Shown: piece after piece, positions 17,802-25,810 of the stretch | Position numbering within the stretch: position 1 is the first letter of the stretch | How the letters are laid out: each line of letters opens with the position of its first letter | Made by a program: the position numbers and the translations under genes | From: Reyranella sp. | GTDB lineage: Bacteria; Pseudomonadota; Alphaproteobacteria; Reyranellales; Reyranellaceae | Direction of reading: 5' to 3' | DNA length: 64,000 bases | Assembly (NCBI GenBank): GCA_030684475.1 | Contig: JAUXWB010000328.1 | Coordinates: 43,014 to 107,013, forward strand | The notes under the pieces: model-generated | Told to the model about the DNA's origin: nothing | What the model saw: only the letters and a program-made list of their open reading frames with translations | Databases searched by the model: none

Positions 17802-18443
17802 ATGCCGTTGGAGAGTGACCTCTATGCGCCGGTGAAGGCGCTGCTCGAAGGACAAGGCTATGTCGTCAAGGGCGAGGTGCGCGGCTGCGACGTCGTGGCG
17901 GTGCGCGGTGCCGAGCCGCCGGTCGTGATCGAGCTCAAGCGCGCCTTCGGACTGGGCCTGGTGCTGCAGGGGGTCGATCGCCTGGCGCTCACCGATCTGG
18001 TTTATCTCGCGGTCGGCCAGTGGCCCAAGCAGATGAAGAACGTAAGGAAGCTTTGCCGCCGTCTGGGGCTGGGCTTCATCGTGGTGGGGAGCGGCAAGGC
18101 CGACGTCGTGCTCGATCCGGCGCCTTACCTGCCGCGCAAGAACAAACGCAAGGCCGGCCGGCTGCTGGGCGAGCACGCGCGCCGCGTCGGCGACCCCAAC
18201 CTGGGCGGCCAGGCGATGCGCGCGCCGCTGATGACCGCCTACCGCCAGCAAGCGCTGCGCTGCGCCGAGCTGCTGGTGGCGAATGGGCCGATGAAGCTCA
18301 AGACCATGCGCGCGGCGGCCGACGTGCCCGATGCTGCCAGGATCCTGCAGCAGGACGTCTACGGCTGGTTCGAACGCATCGAGCGCGGCCTCTATGGCGT
18401 GACGCCCAAGGGGCGGCAGGGGCTGGAGATGTTTCAGCGGTAG
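17802..18443 (+). CDS. DUF2161 protein, PD-(D/E)XK nuclease-like
   Basis: The 213-residue product starts at ATG 17802; an ATG six codons upstream is possible. The N-terminal half looks like a restriction-endonuclease fold: E in KGEVRGCDVVAV, then the PPVVIELKRAF strand with the E-x-K signature at about residues 44-46. The C-terminal half ends in a winged-helix-like region (MKLKTMRAAADVPDAARIL). DUF2161 is annotated as a putative phosphodiesterase of this superfamily with unknown substrate. It converges on the amidohydrolase at 18456. Confidence 0.8.
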   Translation: MPLESDLYAPVKALLEGQGYVVKGEVRGCDVVAVRGAEPPVVIELKRAFGLGLVLQGVDRLALTDLVYLAVGQWPKQMKNVRKLCRRLGLGFIVVGSGKADVVLDPAPYLPRKNKRKAGRLLGEHARRVGDPNLGGQAMRAPLMTAYRQQALRCAELLVANGPMKLKTMRAAADVPDAARILQQDVYGWFERIERGLYGVTPKGRQGLEMFQR

Positions 18444-18455
18444 GGGCGCCGGCGG

Positions 18456-19535
18456 CTACCTCTTCTTCAGCTTCAACAACCTTGCTGCGTTGCCGCCCAG
18501 GATCGCCTGCTTGTCGCCGGCGGTGAGCTTGGCGCCGCGCACGAACTCGAGGGGCTCGTACATGCCCATGTCGAAGGGATAGTCGGTGCCCATCAAAATG
18601 TGATCGCCGCCGTAGGTCTCGACCAGGTATTCGAGCTGGCCAGGCTCGAACACGATGGTGTCGAAGTACATTTTCTTGAGATACCAGCTCGGCTTCCTCT
18701 TGATGCAGAGACGGCAATCGCTGCGCGCACCATGGGCGTGGTCCATGCGGCCGGCATAGGCGGGCAGGAATCCGCCGCCGTGGGCGACGCAGACCTTCAG
18801 CTTGGGATAGGCGTCCATCACGCCGCCGAAGATCAGGTGGCTGACGGCAACGGTGGAATCGAGCGGATTGCCGATGACGTTGATGAAGTAGTGGTCGGAG
18901 AGGCGGCGGCCCTCGGTGAAGCCGCTGGGGTGCAGGAACACCAGGATGCCGAGTTCCTCGGCCTTGGCGAACACGGGACGGAATTTCTCCTCCGACAGTT
19001 CGGCGCCGTCGACATTGGTGCAGAGCTCGACGCCGCGCAGGCCGAGCTTCCTCACCAGGCGCTCGAGTTCGGCCACGGCGAACTCCGGCGCCTGCATCGG
19101 CACCGTGCCGATGCCGACCAGCCGGTCGGGATGCTGGGCCACGGTGGCGGCGATGTTGTCGTTGATGAGCCGCGTCGCGTCGCGGCCGACCTCGGGCGGT
19201 GTCCAGTAGAAGTACTGCGGCGGGGCGGGCGAGATCGCCTGGATGTCGACACCCATCCGGTCCATGTCGGCCAGCCGCCGCTCGACCGACGTCAGCATCG
19301 GATAGACCGTCTCGCCCTGCGCCTTGTTCACGGCGCGCGTCGGCTCGTTGGAAAACCGGGCGGTCGGCTCGTGGGCCGTGAGGCCGGCGCGTCGCACGAG
19401 CTCGGCCGCCGCTGGCGAGACGATATGGCAGTGGATGTCGATCACCGGCGAAGCGGTTCTGCGTGCGTCGCGGCGAGCGGCGGCGCGGCGGGCGGAGACG
19501 GGACGAGCGGGCGCGGGACGGCAGGAATAGAGCAT
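18456..19535 (-). CDS. Amidohydrolase-2 / ACMS-decarboxylase-like protein
   Basis: The 359-residue product starts at ATG 19535, with AAGGGGA a few bases upstream. After a basic leader of about 30 residues, the metal site IDIHCHIV opens a TIM barrel. YWTPPEVGRDATRLINDNIA, the His ligand in VFLHPSGF, VAHGGGFLPAYAGRMDHA and the catalytic Asp in GTDYPFDMG follow the aminocarboxymuconate-semialdehyde decarboxylase / gamma-resorcylate decarboxylase pattern. It is probably a decarboxylase or hydrolase of an aromatic or small carboxylate. No catabolic partners are nearby. The arginine-rich leader (PARPVSARRAAARRDARR) is unusual and could be a Tat-like or simply unconserved extension. Confidence 0.83.
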   Translation of the reverse strand: MLYSCRPAPARPVSARRAAARRDARRTASPVIDIHCHIVSPAAAELVRRAGLTAHEPTARFSNEPTRAVNKAQGETVYPMLTSVERRLADMDRMGVDIQAISPAPPQYFYWTPPEVGRDATRLINDNIAATVAQHPDRLVGIGTVPMQAPEFAVAELERLVRKLGLRGVELCTNVDGAELSEEKFRPVFAKAEELGILVFLHPSGFTEGRRLSDHYFINVIGNPLDSTVAVSHLIFGGVMDAYPKLKVCVAHGGGFLPAYAGRMDHAHGARSDCRLCIKRKPSWYLKKMYFDTIVFEPGQLEYLVETYGGDHILMGTDYPFDMGMYEPLEFVRGAKLTAGDKQAILGGNAARLLKLKKR

Positions 19536-19552
19536 CGCGTTTCCCCTTTTGT

Positions 19553-19591
19553 TTGCCGTCGACGATAGGCGCGCGCGCGCGGGGACGGCAA
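19553..19591. repeat. Inverted repeat with alternating GC core between divergent genes
   Basis: TTGCCGTC (19553-19560) and GACGGCAA (19584-19591) are perfect inverted copies. Between them is a 13-base alternating GC run (19569-19581), a sequence type able to form Z-DNA. It sits in the 158-base gap between the amidohydrolase and the polysaccharide locus, and would fold in the 5' leader of the minus-strand gene. A TTGACA at 19618-19623 lies beside it, but no good -10 follows at 17 bases. Confidence 0.45.
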
Positions 19592-19693
19592 CCGGGCACC
19601 GGCGATCGGCAATATCTTTGACATTCGTGCGCTGGGACGGTTGAGTTGGCCGAGCAGTCCGCGCATTCGACTTGTCTTCAGGATGACCTTGTC

Positions 19694-20401
19694 GTGAAAT
19701 CACTCAATTGGCTGTTGCGCGGTCTGCTGGGACTGGGCGGCGTGCTCCTCGCCTATCAGGCGTGGCCGATCGCTCGCGGTGCGTGGCAGGCCCAGAAGGC
19801 CGACGCCGTCGCCCAGCGGCTGCGCACCGGACAGCCCGTCGAGCTTGCCGCCGTTGCCGCCGGGATTGTCGCCCTCGACCGTGCCGTCGCCGCCGATCCC
19901 GTTGCCAGCCGCTATCTGCAGCGCTCGGAACTGGTGGTGGGCGCCGCCCTCACGCCCTCGCTCAACGTGACGCTGGACCAGCGCGTCGCCTGGCTGCGCA
20001 GCGCGGAGAGCGACCTCGTCGCCGGCCTCGGCAGCGCGCCCGCCCGCGGCGTCGCCTGGGCGCGACTCGCCTCGGTGCGGCAGGGACTGCAGGGAACCTC
20101 GCGCGGTGTCGTCGATGCGTTGCTAATGTCGATCGACACCTCGCCGCTGCTGAGCCCGATCTGGCCGGCCAGACTGCAGCTGATCCTCGACAACTGGGTG
20201 ACCTTCACGCCACAGGAGCGCGAGCGGCTCGCGGCCTACGTCGTCATGACATGGCGACTCAGCGCGGAGCGACGCTGGTTTGCCGCGGCCATCCGCTCCC
20301 CGGTCGACGAACTGTTCGTGCGCTACTTCCTGCGCAACGAGCCCAATGCGCAGGCGGAACTCGCGAAATGGCTGTTCGAAGTGAAGAGGGACGGCAAATG
20401 A
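19694..20401 (+). CDS. Membrane-anchored protein at head of polysaccharide locus, unknown
   Basis: The 235-residue product is started at GTG 19694, because AGGA lies 10 bases upstream and the membrane helix follows directly (WLLRGLLGLGGVLLAY, residues 5-20). The frame is open to 19646 with a TTG. After the helix the protein is alanine-rich and helical with no Cys, resembling tetratricopeptide-like scaffolds (VAQRLRTGQPVELAAVAAG). Its stop overlaps the next gene, a ligase/polymerase-like protein (ATGA), so the pair is probably made together. The role is unknown. Confidence 0.65.
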   Translation: MKSLNWLLRGLLGLGGVLLAYQAWPIARGAWQAQKADAVAQRLRTGQPVELAAVAAGIVALDRAVAADPVASRYLQRSELVVGAALTPSLNVTLDQRVAWLRSAESDLVAGLGSAPARGVAWARLASVRQGLQGTSRGVVDALLMSIDTSPLLSPIWPARLQLILDNWVTFTPQERERLAAYVVMTWRLSAERRWFAAAIRSPVDELFVRYFLRNEPNAQAELAKWLFEVKRDGK

Positions 20402-21867
20402 CCTCGCGCGACGCCGGCGAGGGGGCCACCGAGGAGCGTCCGCGGGCGCTCGTGCTGAGGCTGGCCGACACTCTCGTCATCGCGCTGTTCTTCGCGCCGG
20501 TCATGCTGGCTGCGCTGCCGATGGGCGCCAACCGCGACTGGGCGTGGGCGCCGATCGCCGTGGCGATCGGCCTGGTGGCCGTTTTGGTGGCGCTCGGTTT
20601 CGGCGCGGGCAGGGGATTCGAGGTCGGCGAACGCGAACGCCGGCCGCTGCTGGTGCTGATCGCCTGCTTCGGCCTCTTCGTCGCCTTCGCGCTGCTGCAA
20701 GGCTCGTCGATCGCGCCGGCGTCGGGAACCGCCTGGCTCTATGCCGCCGCGCTCCGCATTCTGGGCATCGCCCATGCCGCCGTACCCGATATCGCCATCG
20801 ACGCGGCGCGCAATACGCTGCTGAAGTGCATCACCTGCGGGCTGATCTTCCTGGTGGCCCGCGCCATCTGCAGGGATCGCGGTCCGGCGCGGATGATGCT
20901 GGTGCTGCTCGTTGCCAGCGCTGCGCTGGTCGTGACCTACGCCCTGATCATGCAGGTGACGACGCACTCCTGCTACCTCGGCGGCTATCTCAAGAAGCAG
21001 GGTACCTACGATCCGCAGGGGCAATGCCTGATGTCCGGCACGTTCGTGAACAGCAATTCGTTCGCCTGCTACGCCGCCATGGGCATGGTCGCGGCCATGG
21101 CCCTGATCTTCGCCGCCCGTCGTCGCGGACCCGCCGCCGGGTTCGACGGCCACGACCTCCAGACTTTCGAGTCCCTGCTGACGGGCTCGCGGGTCGTTCT
21201 GCTGGCGCTCGCCTTTTTTCTCCTGGGAGGTCTCCTGCTGTCGGCGTCGCGCGCCGGCTTCGCCGCGGGCATGGCCGGAGCGCTTGCGCTCGCGTTGCTG
21301 CTGATGCGCGGCCAGTGGCGCGAGCGCCCGGACCTCGTGCGATGGTTCGTGGTCGGGGCGGTGATCGTGCTCGTGGTCGGCGCGATCGCGGGCGGCGCGC
21401 TCCTCACCAAGGCGGTGCGAGCCGACCAGAGCGGCACCCGCATCATCATCTGGCTGACCGCCCTTGACGCCATCGCCCTGTCGCCGTGGCTGGGCTGGGG
21501 GCTGGGCGGCTTCGGCGACATCTACACGATCCTGCAGCCGGCATCGGTCGTGCAGCCGAACGACCTCGCCCACTCCACGCCGCTCGAGACCGTCGTCGAA
21601 CTGGGCGTCCTGGCCGCCGTGCCCGCCTTCGCCGTGGTGCTGTTGCCCTGGTGGGTAAGCCTGCGCGGCGCGCTCCGGCGCGAGTACCGGCACCGCGTCC
21701 TGCCGGCGGCCGCCTTCGCCATCTCGGCCGTGGCGATCCTCCATTCGATGGTGGACTTCAGCCTGCAGATACCGGCGATCGGATTCGTCGTCAGCGCACT
21801 GCTCGGCATGGGCTGGGCGCAGGCCTTCAGCCACGGCAGACCGATGCAACGTGCCGCTGCCGACTAG
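20398..21867 (+). CDS. O-antigen ligase / Wzy-type polymerase-like membrane protein
   Basis: The 489-residue integral membrane protein has ten or more hydrophobic helices. The large periplasmic loop region of the Wzy_C/O-antigen ligase domain is visible: QGQCLMSGTFVNSNSFACYA, SASRAGF, then WLGWGLGGFGDIYTILQP and NDLAHSTPLETVVELG, the family's conserved H-(N/S)-x-x-L-E-x-x-x-E-x-G stretch. Such enzymes join or polymerise lipid-linked glycans on the periplasmic face. The start overlaps the preceding gene by 4 bases. It converges on the glycosyltransferase ending at 21895. Confidence 0.83.
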   Translation: MTSRDAGEGATEERPRALVLRLADTLVIALFFAPVMLAALPMGANRDWAWAPIAVAIGLVAVLVALGFGAGRGFEVGERERRPLLVLIACFGLFVAFALLQGSSIAPASGTAWLYAAALRILGIAHAAVPDIAIDAARNTLLKCITCGLIFLVARAICRDRGPARMMLVLLVASAALVVTYALIMQVTTHSCYLGGYLKKQGTYDPQGQCLMSGTFVNSNSFACYAAMGMVAAMALIFAARRRGPAAGFDGHDLQTFESLLTGSRVVLLALAFFLLGGLLLSASRAGFAAGMAGALALALLLMRGQWRERPDLVRWFVVGAVIVLVVGAIAGGALLTKAVRADQSGTRIIIWLTALDAIALSPWLGWGLGGFGDIYTILQPASVVQPNDLAHSTPLETVVELGVLAAVPAFAVVLLPWWVSLRGALRREYRHRVLPAAAFAISAVAILHSMVDFSLQIPAIGFVVSALLGMGWAQAFSHGRPMQRAAAD

Positions 21868-21894
21868 GAGATCAAATCCGCGGAGCCGGCCGCC

Positions 21895-23175
21895 CTACGT
21901 CGAACGGCCCTTAAGCTCGCCGTAGAGAGCGGCCATTTCCGCCGCGACATCGTCGGCCGTTCGGGTGCGCTTGCTGTTGGCCGCGCGAATGGTGACCTGG
22001 CTGCGATCGGTGGCCGCCTGGCGCATCGCCGCGGCCCACGCCCGGGGCTCGTCGAAGGGCAGCAGCCAGCCGTCGATGCCGTCGCGCACACGCTCGGAGA
22101 TGCCCCCCAGATCGGCCCCCATGACCGGCACGCCCATCGCCTGGGCTTCGAGGACGACGATGGGCCCCGTCTCCATCCAGCGCGAGGGAACCGCCAACAC
22201 ATCCAGGCTTTCGAGAAACGCCGAAATGCGTTCATGCGGCAGCGGTCCGGCAAGCTCGATGCGGGAATCCATCGCCGCCGCCGCCTCGATCGCCCGGAGA
22301 TTGTCCCGGTCATCGCTGGTGCCGGCGATGATCAGCCGCAGCGGCGTCTGCGGCGGCGTGAGCGACATCGCCTCGATCAGGGTCTGCGCTCCCTTGTAGG
22401 TCTCCAGCCGACCGACGAAGCCAATGGTGAGCTCGCGCCCGCTTCGCCGCCGCGCCCCGCTGCCGCTGAAGGCCGCGCTGGCGGCCTGACGGTTGAGCAG
22501 GATCTTGCCGTCGGGGATCGCGTTCTCCCGAAGCGCTGAACGCACCCACTCGCTGGGCACCACGATTTTCGCGCAATGCCGGGCAAGTTCGCGCAGCCGC
22601 GCCGCCTGATCCGCGGCCATCGCTCGGGCCGACAACAGCGTCGCGAGCCGCCTCGCCGGAGAACGCGTCAGCCATGGCGGGGGCGTCCATGTCGGCAAGC
22701 GCGAGATCAGGCTCGCGGCCGGCGCCGGAACGCCACGGTCGAGCGCCCAGCAACGCGCACACCGGCGCTCGTCGATCCGGCCGTCGCACGGCGTCTTGCC
22801 CTCGAGCACCATCGTGCCCCGCATGCAGAGGGGCCCGGGAACGTGCAATGTCGCGACGCTGGGGATTCCCAGCTCGGCGGCGTAACGAAGATGATGGAGG
22901 CCGGCGCCCGTCGTCCAGGAGTGGAGGTGGAAGACATCGGGCTGAAGCCGCCGCATGAGTTGCTGGAACGCCGCTTGGCCGGAGTCGGCCGGATAGCGGA
23001 ACACGGGAACTCCCTCCCAGAGATACTGCCGTTCGGAATCGTCGGTCGCTGCGACGACCGAGCTGTCGATCCGATGCTCGAGCAGGGCGGCGGCGAGATC
23101 GCGGACATAGACTTCCGTTCCGCCGACCGGGCCGGGAAAGTAGAAGCCGACGCAGTGGATGACGCGCAAGGTCAT
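21895..23175 (-). CDS. Glycosyltransferase family 4 protein
   Basis: The 426-residue protein has the GT-B fold. The N-terminal domain begins VIHCVGFYFPGPVGGTEVYVRDLA with the glycine loop GPVGG. The C-terminal nucleotide-sugar domain has TIGFVGRLETYKGAQTLIEA and the E-x7-E motif in METGPIVVLEAQAMG, with VPVMGADLGGISE after it. It carries four cysteines in a CMRG...CDGR..CARC cluster (about residues 117-143) that could bind a metal, which is not usual for GT4. It is 16 bases upstream of the GT2 gene on the same strand order (the GT2 gene is transcribed first). Confidence 0.88.
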   Translation of the reverse strand: MTLRVIHCVGFYFPGPVGGTEVYVRDLAAALLEHRIDSSVVAATDDSERQYLWEGVPVFRYPADSGQAAFQQLMRRLQPDVFHLHSWTTGAGLHHLRYAAELGIPSVATLHVPGPLCMRGTMVLEGKTPCDGRIDERRCARCWALDRGVPAPAASLISRLPTWTPPPWLTRSPARRLATLLSARAMAADQAARLRELARHCAKIVVPSEWVRSALRENAIPDGKILLNRQAASAAFSGSGARRRSGRELTIGFVGRLETYKGAQTLIEAMSLTPPQTPLRLIIAGTSDDRDNLRAIEAAAAMDSRIELAGPLPHERISAFLESLDVLAVPSRWMETGPIVVLEAQAMGVPVMGADLGGISERVRDGIDGWLLPFDEPRAWAAAMRQAATDRSQVTIRAANSKRTRTADDVAAEMAALYGELKGRST

Positions 23176-23191
23176 GGTGCTGGCAGCATGG

Positions 23192-24136
23192 TCACGCTCG
23201 AAGCTTTCCGAGCGGCCAGATGGACGTTCTCAGGTGGACCAGCCGTTCGGTCGCGCGGAAGCCGAGCAGTCGGTAGGCGAGGGCCAGGCTCGGGCGGATG
23301 GGGGGCGAGAAGCCGGGGTCGAGTTCGTAGATCCAGTCGTAGACAACGCCGGCGTCCGCCGGATGGGTCTTCGCGAGCTCGCGGGTCGCCGACCACAGAA
23401 AGCGAAGCCCGGCCTGCTTGCGGCGCAGGGACAACTCGCCAGCCTCGGCGAGCATGGCCAGCGCCTTGCGGTACACCATGATGTGCTGCCATGTGCCCAC
23501 GGTCTTCACGATACCGCCCGAGATCTGCAGCCGCCCGCGCGAGTGACGGCGATGAACAAAGGCCGGCTTGTCGTAGACGGCCAGGCGCGGCTTGCGCAGC
23601 GCGACCTCGATCATGAACATCCTGTCGTCGATGAACGCGAAATCCTGACGATGCGGGATATCGAGGATGAAGTCGCGGCGGAACAGGAACGCCGAATAGT
23701 GAGAACTCCAGCCTTCGCCGAGCTGCTGGGCAATGAAATCGTCGCACGCCCTCCAGGGGTTCACGTGAAGGCTGCCGACATCGTCGTCGCAGTCCTGGTA
23801 GCCGGCGACGACGACGTCGGCTCCGCAGTCGCGCGCCAGCAGGAGCTGCGCGTCGTTCGCTCCGTCGGACAACCAATCGTCCGAGTCGAGGAAGCGGACA
23901 TACTCCCCTTGCGCGACCTTGAGCGCCTCCACGATGGCCCAGTCCTTGCCCCAATTGTCCATGCGGATCGCCCGGACGCCGGTCTGCTTCTGAAGCCACT
24001 CCCACGTGCCGTCCGTGCTGCCGTTGTCGACCACGATCACCTCGACTTTGGCCGTCGTGGAGAGGCACGACTCGACGGCATTGGGCAGCGACCAAAGCCG
24101 GTTGTAGGTCGGGATGACGATCGAAATGTCGATCAT
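23192..24136 (-). CDS. Glycosyltransferase family 2 protein
   Basis: The 314-residue product starts at ATG 24136 (MIDISIVIPTYNRLWSL). It has the GT-A fold with VVDNGSTDGTWEW (nucleotide binding) and the D-x-D region VRFLDSDDWL. A later acidic IDDRMFMIEVALR could hold the catalytic base. It transfers a sugar from a nucleotide donor, but donor and acceptor are not readable. With the GT4 gene (21895-23175) it forms a two-gene minus-strand unit inside an otherwise plus-strand locus. Between 24137 and 24425 lies a divergent 289-base gap with no gene that I can support. Confidence 0.88.
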   Translation of the reverse strand: MIDISIVIPTYNRLWSLPNAVESCLSTTAKVEVIVVDNGSTDGTWEWLQKQTGVRAIRMDNWGKDWAIVEALKVAQGEYVRFLDSDDWLSDGANDAQLLLARDCGADVVVAGYQDCDDDVGSLHVNPWRACDDFIAQQLGEGWSSHYSAFLFRRDFILDIPHRQDFAFIDDRMFMIEVALRKPRLAVYDKPAFVHRRHSRGRLQISGGIVKTVGTWQHIMVYRKALAMLAEAGELSLRRKQAGLRFLWSATRELAKTHPADAGVVYDWIYELDPGFSPPIRPSLALAYRLLGFRATERLVHLRTSIWPLGKLRA

Positions 24137-24425
24137 CGGACGCAACACCCTTCGTCGCACAGGGGGCTGGTTCCGCGCCTGGCCAGCCTCGCCAGGGAGA
24201 CCGGAATTTCGGGAACATGGAGGCGGCGACCCAGGATCCGATGGGCCCACGAACGCAACGTCCACATTTCGCCTATCCGATCTCGAAGAGGGTCAAAACA
24301 ATTGTCGCCGGCCCGTTGTCCGTTCGACGGGGAAAAAAGGCAAGCAAACCTTGCCGGATCGCCCCTTCGTAGCCGGCTGCGAGATTGCCGGTTTCCGTTC
24401 GGGCCTTGATATTGTATCACTGACA

Positions 24426-25781
24426 ATGCGACGTGTTGCATGTCGCCCGGTGAAGACGGAGACAATCTTGCGGAGGGCCATTCCGGTCGAGCCTGCCCCT
24501 GTCGACTCGCTGTCCGAACGGACGCCGGCCATGCCGTCGGCGCCGCAGCGGTTCCTCGAGGCGTGGATCGACGCGTCCCTGGGATTCGTCTTCTGCGTCG
24601 TCCTGCCGATTCCCCTGTATGCGACCGCCGGTCCATTCGCGAAGGACTTCGGCGCAGCCGAACTCACCATCGTCGCAACGGCCGTTGCCTATGGAATCGT
24701 GTGGTATTGCGGGCGCCGGCTCGACGCCTTTCCGCGCACCACCCTGCAAGGCAACATGGGCTATGTCGCGCCGATCGCCGTCCTTACCTATGCCCTGGTG
24801 GCCGCGCTCCTCCTGTTGCTTCGTCTGGATTATTCGCGCTTCCAGCTCTTCGGCAGCGGCATCCTAACAATACTCTGGATGGCGGTGGCTGCCCAGTTGC
24901 GGGCGCGCTACCTGATTCGCAACTACGCGGTGATTCCCAAGACATCGATTGCGACGATGCCGGAACTGCACGCCTGCCGATGGCTCGACTTCGACGAAGT
25001 CCAGCGTCGGCAGACGCGGGTCGATGCCATCGTGGCGGATCTCAGTACCGACCTTCCCGAGATTCAACTCGAGGCGCTCGCCGACGCCGCGATCGCGGGT
25101 GTGCCGGTCCTCGACCGCCGCTATATCGTCGAGGCCCTGACCGGTCGCACGCCCCTTGGCGGCCTGACACCCAACGAATTCGGTTCCCTACTGCCGTCGC
25201 GGCAATACCTCGTCGTCCGTCGCCTTGTCGAACTCGTCTTGACGGTGGCGGTGCTGCCGCTGTTGTTGCCGATCCTCGCCGTCGTCGCCGCTTTCGTCCG
25301 TTACGACAGCCCGGGCCCGGTGTTGTTCATCCAGAGCCGTGTCGGTCGCCGCGGGCGCGTGTTCCGCATGATCAAGTTCCGCACCATGCATCACGGCGCC
25401 GAGGGACCGAGCTTCACGGCGGCGGCCGATCCCCGCGTCACCCGCGTCGGTGGTTTCCTGCGGCGCTGCCGGCTCGACGAGTTGCCGCAGGTGATCAACA
25501 TCCTGCGTGGCGAGATGAGCTGGGTCGGTCCGCGGCCCGAGGCGCTGTCGTTGGAAAAGGGCTATGTGCGCGATATCCAGCACTTCGCACTGCGCAGCAT
25601 CGTTCGTCCCGGAGTCACCGGGTGGGCGCAGATCAACCAGGGCTACGCCCACGATCCTGACGCCATGCGCTCGAAACTGGAGTACGACCTGTACTACCTC
25701 AAGCATTGTTCGCTGTGGCTTGACCTCGTGATCATACTACGCACCTTTGCCGTGGTGTTCCGCGGCACCGGCGCGCGCTGA
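24426..25781 (+). CDS. Initiating sugar transferase (undecaprenyl-phosphate hexose-1-phosphate transferase type)
   Basis: The 451-residue product starts at ATG 24426 in an AT-richer context; ATG 24531 is also possible. Four or so N-terminal membrane helices are followed by a middle domain ([14 protein letters not shown]). The C-terminal catalytic domain has a helix ([20 protein letters not shown]), [43 protein letters not shown] and [11 protein letters not shown]. This is the WbaP/EpsE-type phosphoglycosyl transferase that starts repeat-unit assembly on undecaprenyl phosphate at the inner membrane. It opens the main plus-strand operon of the locus. Confidence 0.92.
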   Translation: MRRVACRPVKTETILRRAIPVEPAPVDSLSERTPAMPSAPQRFLEAWIDASLGFVFCVVLPIPLYATAGPFAKDFGAAELTIVATAVAYGIVWYCGRRLDAFPRTTLQGNMGYVAPIAVLTYALVAALLLLLRLDYSRFQLFGSGILTILWMAVAAQLRARYLIRNYAVIPKTSIATMPELHACRWLDFDEVQRRQTRVDAIVADLSTDLPEIQLEALADAAIAGVPVLDRRYIVEALTGRTPLGGLTPNEFGSLLPSRQYLVVRRLVELVLTVAVLPLLLPILAVVAAFVRYDSPGPVLFIQSRVGRRGRVFRMIKFRTMHHGAEGPSFTAAADPRVTRVGGFLRRCRLDELPQVINILRGEMSWVGPRPEALSLEKGYVRDIQHFALRSIVRPGVTGWAQINQGYAHDPDAMRSKLEYDLYYLKHCSLWLDLVIILRTFAVVFRGTGAR

Positions 25782-25810
25782 CAGCCGTACTCGTCGCGGC
25801 ACCCCTCAAC

